Shown here: positions 9,901 to 17,630 of the stretch, in pieces | Numbering within the stretch: position 1 is the first letter of the stretch | Layout: each line of letters opens with the position of its first letter | Origin: Halomonas korlensis | GTDB taxonomy: Bacteria > Pseudomonadota > Gammaproteobacteria > Pseudomonadales > Halomonadaceae | DNA: 64,000 nt | Direction of reading: 5' to 3' | NCBI RefSeq assembly: GCF_900116705.1 | Contig: NZ_FPBP01000008.1 | Coordinates: forward strand, 1 to 64,000 | Program-made: the position numbers and the translations under genes | Notes under the pieces: generated by a model | Database searches by the model: none | What the model was told of the DNA's origin: nothing | Seen by the model: the letters and a program-made list of their open reading frames with translations, nothing else

Positions 9901-11027
9901 CCGATTTCCCCCTTTTCCAAGGCCAGTGGACCCTCCGGATCGAGGATGACGACGCTATAGCTGGGCAACGGATTGCCGATGGTGATTGGCTGGTTCGGTT
10001 GCAATACCGCCACGGTCGCCGTCACCGTTGCCTCGGTTGGCCCATAAGCGTTCAGGATCATGCGGTCATCGCGATGCCAGCGCCGTACAATATCGACCGG
10101 GCAGGCCTCGCCGGAGACGATCAGCAAGCGAAGGTCGGGCAAGTCTGCCGATTCTTCCTCGATGGTCGACAGCAGGGTCGGCACACAACACAGTGCCGTG
10201 ATGCGGTGCTCGATGAGAAAGGCGTGCAGGTCTTCACCCACCAGGCTGCCCTTTGCCTGGCTCGGCACCAGCGTGGCACCCACCAGCAGCGGGACCCAGA
10301 TTTCTTCCACCGAGAAATCGAACGCCAGAGTAAGGCCTTGGTAGACACGATCGCCGGGCCGGTAGCCATAGGTTTCGGCCGCCACACGCACGAAATTGAC
10401 GATCGAATGATGCGTGATCCGCACCCCCTTCGGTTTCCCGGTCGACCCCGAGGTGTAGATGATATAGGCCAGCTCGCCGCCTGCTTCACGGGCCACAAAA
10501 CCGCCTGAACCATATTGCCGACGCTCGGCGGCCAGCGAGTCGAGGCTCAGGATCGGCAGATTTGCCGCCTCGGCCAAGCTCGCGTGTTTCTCAATGGTCA
10601 GGATCGTCGATGCGCCGGCATCGGCGGCGATGTAACAGATCCTGTCAGGCGGAAACATCGGATCCAGCGGCACGTAGACGGCGTGCAGCTTGAGGACCGC
10701 GAGCAGCGCGACATAGGATTCCAGGTTCCTGTCGAAGAGCAGTGCCACGACATCGTTGGCACCGACGCCACGATTTTCCAATAGCCTCGCCAGCCGGTTG
10801 GCCTCCGTATCGAGCTCGGCAAAGCTTAGACTCGCTTCGGGGGTTTCGACGGCGGTCGCGTCCGGCCACTGCTCCGCCACCGCCTCGAACAAGTGGTGAA
10901 GTCGCTCGCCCGCCTGCCATCGAGGCAGGGTGTCACCATTTCTCGTCAAGACAACATCCAGATCGCCGGCCCTCAGCCACGGCTCAGCAACCACCGCCTC
11001 CGCCAGATTAGTGTCGTTACCGTTCAT
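6891..11027 (-). CDS. Pls/PosA-like single-module non-ribosomal peptide synthetase (homopoly-amino-acid synthetase)
   Basis: A 1378-residue protein in the order adenylation, thiolation, membrane/C-terminal region, with no ordinary condensation or thioesterase domain. Core motifs: YTSGSTGKPKG (191-201), FDFSVEE (236-242), NAYGPTE (326-332), YRTGDLG, and QVKIRGYRIEL (439-449). The carrier motif DLGSNSL has Ser583 as the phosphopantetheine site. About six transmembrane helices follow (near 660-680, 692-717, 883-908, 930-960, 1149-1177, 1184-1203), interleaved with hexapeptide-like segments such as ITGPVSIGARAYVGD. This is the architecture of epsilon-poly-lysine synthetase and its PosA relatives (about 1300 residues). 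The start at 11027 has GGAGG seven bases upstream. The product is inferred to be a homopolymer of one amino acid, perhaps basic; the monomer is not proven. Confidence 0.85.
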   Translation of the reverse strand: MNGNDTNLAEAVVAEPWLRAGDLDVVLTRNGDTLPRWQAGERLHHLFEAVAEQWPDATAVETPEASLSFAELDTEANRLARLLENRGVGANDVVALLFDRNLESYVALLAVLKLHAVYVPLDPMFPPDRICYIAADAGASTILTIEKHASLAEAANLPILSLDSLAAERRQYGSGGFVAREAGGELAYIIYTSGSTGKPKGVRITHHSIVNFVRVAAETYGYRPGDRVYQGLTLAFDFSVEEIWVPLLVGATLVPSQAKGSLVGEDLHAFLIEHRITALCCVPTLLSTIEEESADLPDLRLLIVSGEACPVDIVRRWHRDDRMILNAYGPTEATVTATVAVLQPNQPITIGNPLPSYSVVILDPEGPLALEKGEIGEIGIAGIGLSPGYVGRDDLTQKVFIEDFLGLPDNPSGRIYRTGDLGRIDGAGQIQYLGRIDTQVKIRGYRIELTEIESVIMQQPGIVQAVVDTFEPEPGTRELVAYYTTSSEVAPEQVAESLSEQLPTFMVPAYYERLEAIAMLPSDKADRRLLPTPSGKRLVRGGDAFVAPDGEVETGLAGLLADLLKLERVSVTHDFFADLGSNSLIMARFCTRVRREMACTDISMRDIYQAPTVRELAAHVGALMVSAPVDTPQAPRQPSPRQPAPHVASNLAYWGTGCWQVAMSLLVGWGMITIVFESAAWSLEAYGVNLYLRTVVFSMIMLLVALVLPIAGKWLLIGRWHETEFPVWGVTYARFWLVKSLIQMSPMAMTKGTPMYNAYLKALGARVDWTAMVMCSPPVCTDLIEIGPQAVVSREALLQGYKVVGGRIITGPVSIGARAYVGDTAVLDIHTRLEDDAQLAHASALYEGQVGQAGVSYHGTPAEPTTTCFRELPPGTASLARRIGFTLAQIATWAMAMGPALFLVLRYIIRPLVEGGVKAVPVIGLTNQTLAVLPKLLGYSAILFVASILLGLVVITVVPRLAWYFLEEDREYRLYGVRYYLVRMVIGGSNSKFFNLLFGDSSYIVYYLRAIGYRFNGLLQSGSNFGVHQKHDIPFLCEFGYGTMVSDALIMVNASFSGAAFRLGRVRFGRDNFLGNEILYPAGGRTGDNVLFGTKTLVPVDGEIRENTGLLGSPAFEIPRSVMRDRQFDHYKAPEILAERLKLKNRHNLMTISLFLLARYVHMVLMLVIGYALVFDLGMKSPFELTVGAMLLGGLSTAYVILVERASFGFRDLSPQYCSIYDDYFWRHERFWKMNVMAHLNAYNGTPFKGLIWRALNVRVGRKLYDEGCGMPEKSLVTIGDHCTLNAGTSIQAHSLEDGIFKSDHIVLGQGVTLGVKSFVHYGTALGEDSRLEADSFLMKGERMTCGSRWHGNPARPVSGQQEALREVEALTPVAVPA

Positions 11028-11159
11028 GAATGACCTCCGTACAAGCCCCTTCCCCGGCCGTATCAAGCTTTATTGCCGGCCCCGATTTCATAAATCGATC
11101 CAGTCCGTATGCGCGCATGTCAGCACCTTTATTCAATTCTTTAACGAGAACTTCTATCA

Positions 11160-11173
11160 CCTTAACGTTAAGG
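11160..11173. promoter_or_regulatory. Perfect palindrome, operator candidate
   Basis: CCTTAACGTTAAGG equals its own reverse complement. It sits 133 bp before the synthetase start codon, in the AT-rich region. The regulator is unknown and no regulator gene is adjacent. Confidence 0.4.
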
Positions 11174-11414
11174 CTAATTGAGACTAACTCTTATCAATAA
11201 AAAAGCTTAAGTAACCCGAGTTACTATATTTTAAACTTATCTAAAAAACTCAACTTGCATGACTACTTATTTAACTTACATCTTGATACAGCAAGTAACA
11301 TATAGGGCGCATAACCTGCGTTAACCAAGTCTATATTTCTAAAATCAAGACATGATTTTTACCAATCTTTTATTTGACTGGGGAATAAGACGGCTCGGAT
11401 TACAGACACAAGAA

Positions 11415-11448
11415 ATCACCTCGAGAGACAAAAAGCTCTCAAGGTGAT
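11415..11448 (-). terminator. Hairpin after the AlgE-like gene
   Basis: ATCACCTCGAGAG (11415-11427) pairs with CTCTCAAGGTGAT (11436-11448) with one mismatch and an 8-nt loop. It begins about 40 bases downstream of the barrel gene stop at 11488. No strong T-run follows on the minus strand, so its strength as an intrinsic terminator is uncertain. Confidence 0.5.
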
Positions 11449-11487
11449 CTGGGTCAAAAAATCAGTTAAAAAAACGCGGCCAAAATA

Positions 11488-12825
11488 TTAAAAGGTATAT
11501 TCGAAACCAAGAACCAATGAATAGGCGTCGCTTGCCGAGTTGCCGAAGGCGTCTCCCGGCATGAAGTAACCAAGCCTCGAGCGCAACCTGAGATCCTCGA
11601 ACGCATCGTAACCCAGCACGAGATCGATAGCCTGGCCGACATCCCGACTCTCGCCATTCGTCGGCACGAGAAGCAGTGAGCCCTCGAGGATGTCATCGGT
11701 GGCCACGTCCTGTTCATAATGGTGATAAATCAGGTCGACGGAACTCAGCTGGCTCGGTCGGATGCCGAGACCTGCAGTCACTATCTTGAGATTGCTCAGG
11801 TCGGGGTCCAGTGTTTCTCCGTAATAGCTAAAATCCTGTACGCCATTGAAAAGACCGTTGTTGTCGTGGAGTCCGGTCTGCCGGAACTGCCGATCGACAT
11901 CGCTGTCCGGGTTTGAATCGCCGCTGCCAAAGGCGTAGGCGAGGGTCAGCGAGGGCTCCAATGGCCTGTCGAAACGATAGGTACCGCCAAGGTCGACACC
12001 ATAGCCTCGCAATCGATCCGAGCCATCGCGTCCCCTGACATGCCCAAGATCGAGCCAGTAATCGAGGGAGTCGGTCGCTGCGCCACTGGCCCGTAGGCCG
12101 TAGAAGATCGGATTGACGGAATCCAGTTGATCATCTCGCACCAAGGCGTAAGCACCGGCTTGGTGATCGTCCGTCAACTGGTAATTGCCATAGACAATAT
12201 AATTGTTGACGCGCTCCTCGGAGGCATCATTATCGAAGATGTCCCGGGTAAACTCCCGCTCGCGACTGGCCGACAACTCCAATGACAGGTCGTCATAGTC
12301 ATAAAAGGCACGAATGCCATCCAGCTCCTCGGCGTAGAGCCATTCACGAGTGTCCGCAAACGCCTGACGACCGACTCTGAAAGACAATTCATCGGTTATT
12401 TCGTAGAAATCGAAATAGAGCTCCGATACATTCAATGAAGATTCGTTTTCCTCGAGGCTTCGCTCGCGCCCGCGATCCACCGCCTGCCAACCCTCCGCCA
12501 GCAATGACATATACCCGTCGATATTTTCGCTCACGTCAATATCGATACCTAATCCGAGCTCCGGCACTACTGCCGATAACCCGTCCGATCGACGGCTATC
12601 GAGATCCATATTGCCGAGTCGCTCGAAACTGGCATCCACCCAGACCTCAAACTCGAAGCGATCAAGAAACGCCTCGTCTTCTGACGATTGTGCAAACACG
12701 AAACCTGAGAGGGAGGCCAACAAGGCCAGGGACAGCATACTTGCGGTGTTTCGACCCCATCGACGCGGTTGGCGTCCGGGTATGGGGACAATGCCGGCCA
12801 CAGCCAGGTTCTTCACATAGGTCAT
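11488..12825 (-). CDS. AlgE-like (alginate-export family) outer-membrane beta-barrel
   Basis: A 445-residue predicted outer-membrane porin. An extended N-terminus with RRWGRN precedes the hydrophobic run MLSLALLASLSGFVFA, with likely cleavage after AQ. Mature strands alternate polar and aromatic residues, and the chain ends in EYTF with terminal Phe as in BAM-assembled barrels. Segments such as SLNVSELYFDFYEITDELSFRVGRQ and EWLYAEELDGIRAFYD resemble the alginate-export family. It lies upstream of the Pls/PosA-like synthetase on the same strand with no alginate biosynthesis genes nearby. A role in exporting the synthetase product is attractive but inferred. GGGGGTGG before the ATG is the likely ribosome site. 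Confidence 0.8.
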   Translation of the reverse strand: MTYVKNLAVAGIVPIPGRQPRRWGRNTASMLSLALLASLSGFVFAQSSEDEAFLDRFEFEVWVDASFERLGNMDLDSRRSDGLSAVVPELGLGIDIDVSENIDGYMSLLAEGWQAVDRGRERSLEENESSLNVSELYFDFYEITDELSFRVGRQAFADTREWLYAEELDGIRAFYDYDDLSLELSASREREFTRDIFDNDASEERVNNYIVYGNYQLTDDHQAGAYALVRDDQLDSVNPIFYGLRASGAATDSLDYWLDLGHVRGRDGSDRLRGYGVDLGGTYRFDRPLEPSLTLAYAFGSGDSNPDSDVDRQFRQTGLHDNNGLFNGVQDFSYYGETLDPDLSNLKIVTAGLGIRPSQLSSVDLIYHHYEQDVATDDILEGSLLLVPTNGESRDVGQAIDLVLGYDAFEDLRLRSRLGYFMPGDAFGNSASDAYSLVLGFEYTF

Positions 12826-13098
12826 GCTCTGCCACCCCCAAGGTGAGAGGCATACGGCTCACGTAATCTGGGCTTACGGGCACGTCTGGGTTGGAGGAAA
12901 ATTGCTCGTCAAGTGACGGCTTGATACCAGTTTAGGACAAAGCGTAACGAAAAGAATACCTGCCGATTCACAATCACTACATATCATTGAAAAGTATGGG
13001 TTGGGGCAGACCGGCAGGTATTAACAAAACGCACCAAAGAGGATGTATACCCCTGGAGGCGGTAGTTGTGGAGGGAGGCGTTATAGGGAAGCGTTATG

Positions 13099-13602
13099 TT
13101 ATAGAGACGGACGTTGCGCCAGGTTCACTCGCACCTCCAACGGATGCTCGTCACAGTTGTGTCCTTCCCCGCCCCGATCGACCACCAGGAACTCCCCTTC
13201 ACGTTCCAGCACCGACTGGATGGCGTGCCAGGTGCCGGCGCGGTAGTTGACCCCTTGGCGCCCGTCGGTGACAAAGGCCCGCACCTGAGCGGGATCGATC
13301 ACCTCGCCCGGTGGGGCGACCACGATCACAAAGCACTCTTCGTGAAGCGGCATGAAGGCCTGACTACCCAGAGGGTGGCGCTCGAGGAAGTCGAGTTCCA
13401 GCGGCAACGCAACCGGTTGGCTGACAAAGATGCTGATCAGCGTCCGCGCGTCTTCGCCCAGGGTCTCCACCGTCGCCAGGTCGTGGTAGCGCCGGGTGCG
13501 CCCGGCGTTGATGGGAAAACAGTCGGCGATGCGCGTGTCGATGACGTCACCGAACGGGGCAAAAGCCTCGGGCGTCAACGGCTCGGCGTTCAGTTCCCGC
13601 AT
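13099..13602 (-). CDS. allA: Ureidoglycolate lyase
   Basis: Cleaves ureidoglycolate to glyoxylate and urea. The protein has 167 residues, near the E. coli AllA length of 160. It begins MRELNAEPLTPEAFAPFGDVI, a typical opening of the family, and contains SIFVSQPVALPLELDFLERHPLGSQAFMPL and the GVNYRAGTWHAI segment. The start at 13602 has AGGAG seven bases upstream. It follows the ureidoglycine aminohydrolase by 16 bp. The glyoxylate it makes feeds gcl at 4076-5851. Confidence 0.93.
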   Translation of the reverse strand: MRELNAEPLTPEAFAPFGDVIDTRIADCFPINAGRTRRYHDLATVETLGEDARTLISIFVSQPVALPLELDFLERHPLGSQAFMPLHEECFVIVVAPPGEVIDPAQVRAFVTDGRQGVNYRAGTWHAIQSVLEREGEFLVVDRGGEGHNCDEHPLEVRVNLAQRPSL

Positions 13603-13618
13603 GAGAGTCTCCTGTTGT

Positions 13619-14455
13619 CTATCGGCCACCGGCCAGGTTGAGCTTCATATGGCGGTTCACGTCTTTATATAACAGGTAGCGAAACGGTCCCGGCCCGCCG
13701 GCATAGCAGGCCTGGGGGCAGAAGGCGCGCAGCCACATGAAGTCACCGGCCTCCACCTCGACCCAGTCCTGGTTGAGGTGGTAGACCGCCTTGCCCTCGA
13801 GCACATAGAGGCCATGCTCCATCACATGGGTCTCGGCGAAGGGAATCGCCGCTCCGGGCTGCAGGGTGACGATATTGACGTGCATGTCGTGGCGCACGTC
13901 ATCGGGCTCGACGAAGCGCGTGGTCGCCCAGCGCCCATCGGTATCCGGCATGGGGCGCGGCGCGATATCGTTCTCGTTGGTCACGAACGCCGCCGGTGGC
14001 TCGATGCCGTCGACCGCCTCGTAGGCCTTGCGCACCCAATGGAAGCGTACCGGCGCCTCACTCGTGTTGAGTACCTGCCAGTCGCTACCCGGCGGAATAA
14101 ACGCATAGCCTCCCGAGAGCATGTCATGGCGCTCACCGTCCAGCGTCAAGCGAAGCTCGCCCTCCACCACGAAGAGCACACCTTCGGCGTCGGGGTCGAG
14201 TTCGGGTCTGTCGCTGCCCCCGCCCGGCGCGACTTCCATGATGTATTGCGAAAACGTCTCGGCGAACCCCGAGAGCGGACGCGCCAGCACCCACAGGCGG
14301 GTCTTGTTCCAGAACGGTAAGTGGCTGGTCACGATGTCGCCGAACACGCCCTTGGGAATGACGGCGTAGGCCTCGGTGAATACCGCCCGGTCGGAAAGCA
14401 GCTGGGTCTGGGGGGGATGCCCGCCCTGGGGAGCATAATAGTTGTGCTTGGCCAT
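13619..14455 (-). CDS. allE: (S)-ureidoglycine aminohydrolase (bicupin, AllE/YlbA type)
   Basis: Hydrolyses (S)-ureidoglycine to (S)-ureidoglycolate and ammonia. About 278 residues form two tandem cupin domains. The N-terminal half has GGGSDRPELDPDAEGVLFVVEGELRL and the C-terminal half has FAETHVMEHGLYVLEGKAVYHL with Mn-ligand His and Glu residues, ending in EAGDFMWLRAFCPQACYAGG. Two adjacent ATG codons occur at 14458 and 14455; the second is better spaced from AAGGA. It sits directly upstream of allA and downstream of the IclR regulator. Allantoate hydrolysis, the step before it, has no gene in this window. Confidence 0.92.
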   Translation of the reverse strand: MAKHNYYAPQGGHPPQTQLLSDRAVFTEAYAVIPKGVFGDIVTSHLPFWNKTRLWVLARPLSGFAETFSQYIMEVAPGGGSDRPELDPDAEGVLFVVEGELRLTLDGERHDMLSGGYAFIPPGSDWQVLNTSEAPVRFHWVRKAYEAVDGIEPPAAFVTNENDIAPRPMPDTDGRWATTRFVEPDDVRHDMHVNIVTLQPGAAIPFAETHVMEHGLYVLEGKAVYHLNQDWVEVEAGDFMWLRAFCPQACYAGGPGPFRYLLYKDVNRHMKLNLAGGR

Positions 14456-14551
14456 CATCTATCCTTTCATCATTGTCGTGATGTGTTAATTCTCGTTTTA
14501 CCAATACAAGGACATTTTCCTCGTCCTGGCCGATATCGCGTAATCATGGAC

Positions 14552-15343
14552 TTACCCATGACCCAACATGCCGGAAATGCTGGCCGCCGCGTCAGCCACA
14601 TGGCTTCGCAACCGGTCGTGCGCCTCTGGGGGAACCTCGTGAACGGGTACCATGATGCCGACCACACCTTCCATGGCGCCGTCATGGTTATAGAGGGGAT
14701 AGACGATCGAGGAGATACCCAAATGAAAGCAGGAATCCGCGATAACATAACCGCGCCGGCAGTCTTCCTGCACTCGCTGCCAGAGGAGGTCGCGGCTTGC
14801 GGGAGTGCCTGGCTCCTTGGACCAGAGCTCCTTGGACAAAAGCTCATCGGAGGGATAAAGCGTCTCGAATTCTTCCCGTGACAGTGCGGTAAGCAACATT
14901 CGCCCCGACGACGTCCGATGCAACGGCAGACGTGTCCCCACACAAACGCGGCGCACGGTGGAATTCGTCGCTCCCACCCGCGCCACATAGACCGCATCGC
15001 AGCCATCGCGAATCGCGATATGGCTGGAGCAACCGGTCAGCTCGCACAATGACTCGATCACCGGCTGTCCCACCTGCACCACATCCAATGAAGCAACGTA
15101 TTCAAAGCCTAGTCGCAGCACGTTGACGCTTAGCGAATACAATCCCGTCACGGGGTGATGACGCAAGAATCCCATATGCTCCAGGGTCTGAACCGCCCGA
15201 TAGGAACTGGACTGGGGAAAGCCGACTCGCTTGACGATCTCGGAAAAACTCATCTCACGTTGGTGACGGTTGAGTTCCATTAAAATCATCAGCCCTCGCT
15301 CAAGCGCTGGAATCAATTGTTTTTGTTCACCCTTGTCACTCAT
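14552..15343 (-). CDS. allR: IclR-family transcriptional regulator, AllR-like
   Basis: A 263-residue regulator. The N-terminal winged helix-turn-helix spans roughly residues 10-70 (ALERGLMILMEL, then FSEIVKRVGFPQSSSYRAVQTLEHMGFL). The effector domain has RVCVGTRLPLHRTSSGRMLL and ends SIVYPLYNHDGAMEGVVGIMVPV, as in AllR/KdgR relatives. E. coli AllR senses glyoxylate/allantoin and represses gcl and allA. Its place among ureide genes fits that role. IclR-type palindromes occur before gcl (5885-5957) and glcD (46803-46819). No strong ribosome site precedes the chosen ATG. Confidence 0.85.
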   Translation of the reverse strand: MSDKGEQKQLIPALERGLMILMELNRHQREMSFSEIVKRVGFPQSSSYRAVQTLEHMGFLRHHPVTGLYSLSVNVLRLGFEYVASLDVVQVGQPVIESLCELTGCSSHIAIRDGCDAVYVARVGATNSTVRRVCVGTRLPLHRTSSGRMLLTALSREEFETLYPSDELLSKELWSKEPGTPASRDLLWQRVQEDCRRGYVIADSCFHLGISSIVYPLYNHDGAMEGVVGIMVPVHEVPPEAHDRLRSHVADAAASISGMLGHG

Positions 15344-15452
15344 GGCTTATTCACTCGCTTCATGGCTTCCGCTCTCGGGGCGAAGAGAAAAAGAGAGATC
15401 GCAGTAGAGAAGCAATCGTCAATGGCAATTCGCCAGGGCTGGCTTGATGACC

Positions 15453-16394
15453 TCAGAGAGCAGGATGGTATTCGGCCCAATGACGTGCGATGTCGACACG
15501 GCGCGTCACCCACACCCGGTCATGCGCCTCGACATGGTCGAGGAAACGCTGCAGGGCACGGAAGCGTCCCGGGCGGCCCAGCAGGCGGCAGTGCATGCCC
15601 ACCGAGAGCATCTTCGGCGATTCCTCCCCTTCTGCGTAGAGCACGTCGAAGGCGTCGCGCAGGTAGGTGAAGAAGTGATCAGCGGTGTTGAAGCCTTGCG
15701 GCGCGGCGAAACGCATGTCGTTGGTATCGAGGGTATAAGGCACGACCAGATGCGTATGCTCACTGCCCTGGCTGTCCGCCACGCGGGTCCAGAACGGCAG
15801 ATCGTCGCCGTAGTAGTCGCTGTCGTAGAGGAACCCGCCCTCGTCGAGCACCAGCCGCCGGGTATTGGGGCTGTCGCGGCCGGTATACCAACCCAGCGGC
15901 TTCTCACCATAGAGGCGCTGGAAGATCTCCATGGCGCGGGCCATATGCTCGCGCTCAATCCGCTCGGGCACTTCCTGGTAATGGACCCAACGGTAGCCGT
16001 GGCAAGCGATCTCATGACCCAGTTCCTTGAAGGCGTGCGCCACTTCGGGATGACGCTCCAGCGCCATGGCCACGCCGAACACGGTGAGCGGCAGGCCACG
16101 ACGCTCGAACTCGCGCAGCACACGCCAGACCCCGACGCGCGACCCGTATTCATAGATCGACTCCATGCTCAGATGGCGATCGGGAAAGGACGGAGCGCCG
16201 ATAATCTCGGAAAGGAACTGCTCGGAACCGGTATCCCCATGCAGCACGCAATTTTCGCCCCCCTCCTCATAATTGAGAACGAACTGGACGGCGATTTTTG
16301 CTCGCCCCGGCCAGTTGGCATGGGGCGGATTGCGTCCGTAGCCGATCAGATCACGAGGGTAGTCGGGAGAGTCCGAAGAGAAGGAACGCGTCAT
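15453..16394 (-). CDS. puuE: Allantoinase, PuuE type (polysaccharide-deacetylase fold)
   Basis: Hydrolyses allantoin to allantoate. About 313 residues of the carbohydrate-esterase-4/NodB fold, unrelated to the amidohydrolase-type allantoinase AllB. It opens YPRDLIGYGRNPP and carries FVLNYEEGGENCVLHGD, HEIACHGYRWVHYQ and GWYTGRDSPNTRRLVLDEGGFLYDSDYYGDDLP, all strongly characteristic of PuuE. The start at 16394 is supported by AGGAAG nine bases upstream; the extension to 16544 runs into the promoter region. It is divergent from the allantoin racemase gene, and TGTATACA palindromes occur in the shared region. Confidence 0.93.
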   Translation of the reverse strand: MTRSFSSDSPDYPRDLIGYGRNPPHANWPGRAKIAVQFVLNYEEGGENCVLHGDTGSEQFLSEIIGAPSFPDRHLSMESIYEYGSRVGVWRVLREFERRGLPLTVFGVAMALERHPEVAHAFKELGHEIACHGYRWVHYQEVPERIEREHMARAMEIFQRLYGEKPLGWYTGRDSPNTRRLVLDEGGFLYDSDYYGDDLPFWTRVADSQGSEHTHLVVPYTLDTNDMRFAAPQGFNTADHFFTYLRDAFDVLYAEGEESPKMLSVGMHCRLLGRPGRFRALQRFLDHVEAHDRVWVTRRVDIARHWAEYHPAL

Positions 16395-16449
16395 GGCAAG
16401 GCTTCCTGGTTGTTGTGGAGATACAGCAGAAGAGCAGGCTCGCAGCTTA

Positions 16450-16457
16450 TGTATACA
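16450..16457. promoter_or_regulatory. TGTATACA operator candidate, puuE promoter
   Basis: Exact octamer in the context ATGTATACAAAG, 55 bp before the puuE start. It is of the GntR/FadR-type palindrome class shared by the purine promoters of this window. Confidence 0.5.
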
Positions 16458-16512
16458 AAGACAAGATAGAGTGGAGCCAGAATAATCGCAACAACCTGGC
16501 GGTAGCAAATAT

Positions 16513-16520
16513 TGTATACA
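16513..16520. promoter_or_regulatory. TGTATACA operator candidate between puuE and hpxA
   Basis: Exact octamer in the context ATTGTATACATAAA, 118 bp before puuE. It is spaced 63 bp from the first copy, measured start to start. Confidence 0.5.
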
Positions 16521-16695
16521 TAAATACATAACAACTGAGTGCAATAGGCATCATCGCGTCAAGGTATAGACCAATGTCGTACTAGCAGCGGTCCTGGCAC
16601 CGCGCGCCAAGTTAATAAAAATCCTTAACTAACAGTGATCTGCACGGCATCTTCCGATTTAACGCTTCTCTTGCTTAATGCACAAAAGACACTTA

Positions 16696-16709
16696 CTTTG
16701 TGTACAAAG
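16696..16709. promoter_or_regulatory. Variant operator candidate before the allantoin racemase gene
   Basis: CTTTGTGTACAAAG has 5-bp perfect outer arms (CTTTG/CAAAG) and differs from the core TTGTATACAA at one base. It lies close to the racemase start, where binding would hinder transcription. Confidence 0.45.
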
Positions 16710-16730
16710 ACATCTTCACTGGAAGCGCCC

Positions 16731-17477
16731 ATGCATATTCGCGTCATTAACCCCAACACGACCTCCGGCATGACGGAAACCATCGCCGAGGCGGCGCAAC
16801 GCATCGCCTCGCCGGGCACCCGCATCACGGCGACCCAGCCCGATAGCGGTCCGGTGTCCATCGAGGGCCACTTCGACGAGGCGATAAGCGCCGTGGGGGT
16901 GCTCGAGGAGGTGCTGGCCGGCGAGCGCGAGGGCGCCGATGCCTATGTGATCGCCTGTTTCGGTGACCCCGGCCTGATGGCGGCACGCGAGCTGACCCGG
17001 GCCCCGGTGATCGGTATCGCCGAAGCCGCCTTCCACATGGCTACCCTGATCAGCACGCGCTTCTCCGTCGTCACGACGCTGGGGCGCACCGGCATCATCG
17101 CCGAGCACCTGCTCGACCAATACGGCTTCGCCCACCACTGCCGCCGGGTGCGGGCCGCGGAGATCCCGGTGCTCGATCTCGAGGCGAACGGCGATGCCGC
17201 CCTCACTCGGATCATCGATGAGTGCCGGCGCGCCCGCGACGAGGACGGCATCGGCGCCATCGTGCTGGGCTGCGGTGGCATGGCGGACCTGCGCGAGACG
17301 ATCAGCGACGAGGTCGGCCTGCCAGTGGTCGAAGGGGTCACCGCCGCCGTCAAGCTCGCCGAGGCGCTGGTAGGGCTCAGGCTCGGCACCAGCAAGCATG
17401 GCGACCTGGCCTTCCCCCGACCCAAGGCCTTCACTGGCCGTTTCGCGCATCTCTCCGACTTGACGCCCGGAAGCTGA
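16731..17477 (+). CDS. hpxA: Allantoin racemase (Asp/Glu/hydantoin racemase family)
   Basis: Interconverts the enantiomers of allantoin so that spontaneous or wrong-handed product can be used. The protein has 248 residues. It opens MHIRVINPNTTSGMTETI, and the two catalytic cysteines are in ACFGDPG (C76) and LGCGGM (C181), as in hydantoin racemases. The start at 16731 has GGAAG six bases upstream. It is followed by two NCS1 permeases on the same strand and is divergent from puuE. Hydantoin racemase is the alternative, but the ureide setting favours allantoin. Confidence 0.87.
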   Translation: MHIRVINPNTTSGMTETIAEAAQRIASPGTRITATQPDSGPVSIEGHFDEAISAVGVLEEVLAGEREGADAYVIACFGDPGLMAARELTRAPVIGIAEAAFHMATLISTRFSVVTTLGRTGIIAEHLLDQYGFAHHCRRVRAAEIPVLDLEANGDAALTRIIDECRRARDEDGIGAIVLGCGGMADLRETISDEVGLPVVEGVTAAVKLAEALVGLRLGTSKHGDLAFPRPKAFTGRFAHLSDLTPGS

Positions 17478-17630
17478 AGGCGTCAGAACGCCATACCCCG
17501 GCATGACGACAGACTATAACGACAAAAAATAAGCACCAGCAACGAGACCCCAGCAAGCACCTTAGCCACGGGCCAGCGGTCCGTCAGGGAATAACCACAA
17601 CACCCAGCACTGACTTGCGAGGACAACACC

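Larger units (their letters stand above)
11028..11487. promoter_or_regulatory. AT-rich regulatory region upstream of the synthetase gene
   Basis: A 460-bp gene-free stretch. By direct count the 60-base rows at 11161 and 11221 are about 33% and 22% GC, far below the surrounding genes. It contains a perfect 14-bp palindrome CCTTAACGTTAAGG (11160-11173), a 6-bp inverted repeat AGTAAC-CCGA-GTTACT (11210-11225), and at its far end a hairpin belonging to the upstream barrel gene. No open reading frame with a ribosome site is seen. It probably holds the synthetase promoter. Composition this low often marks silenced or acquired DNA, an inference only. Confidence 0.6.
16395..16730. promoter_or_regulatory. 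Divergent puuE / hpxA control region
   Basis: A 336-bp spacer between divergent allantoinase and allantoin racemase genes. It contains two exact TGTATACA octamers (16450-16457 and 16513-16520) nearer puuE, and the near-palindrome CTTTGTGTACAAAG (16696-16709), 21 bp before the racemase start. No additional gene is evident. Confidence 0.6.

Noticed and set aside
13044..13051. TGTATACC as another purine operator
   Set aside because: It is a partial match downstream of allA and 218 bp before the AlgE-like gene, with no purine promoter next to it; likely chance.
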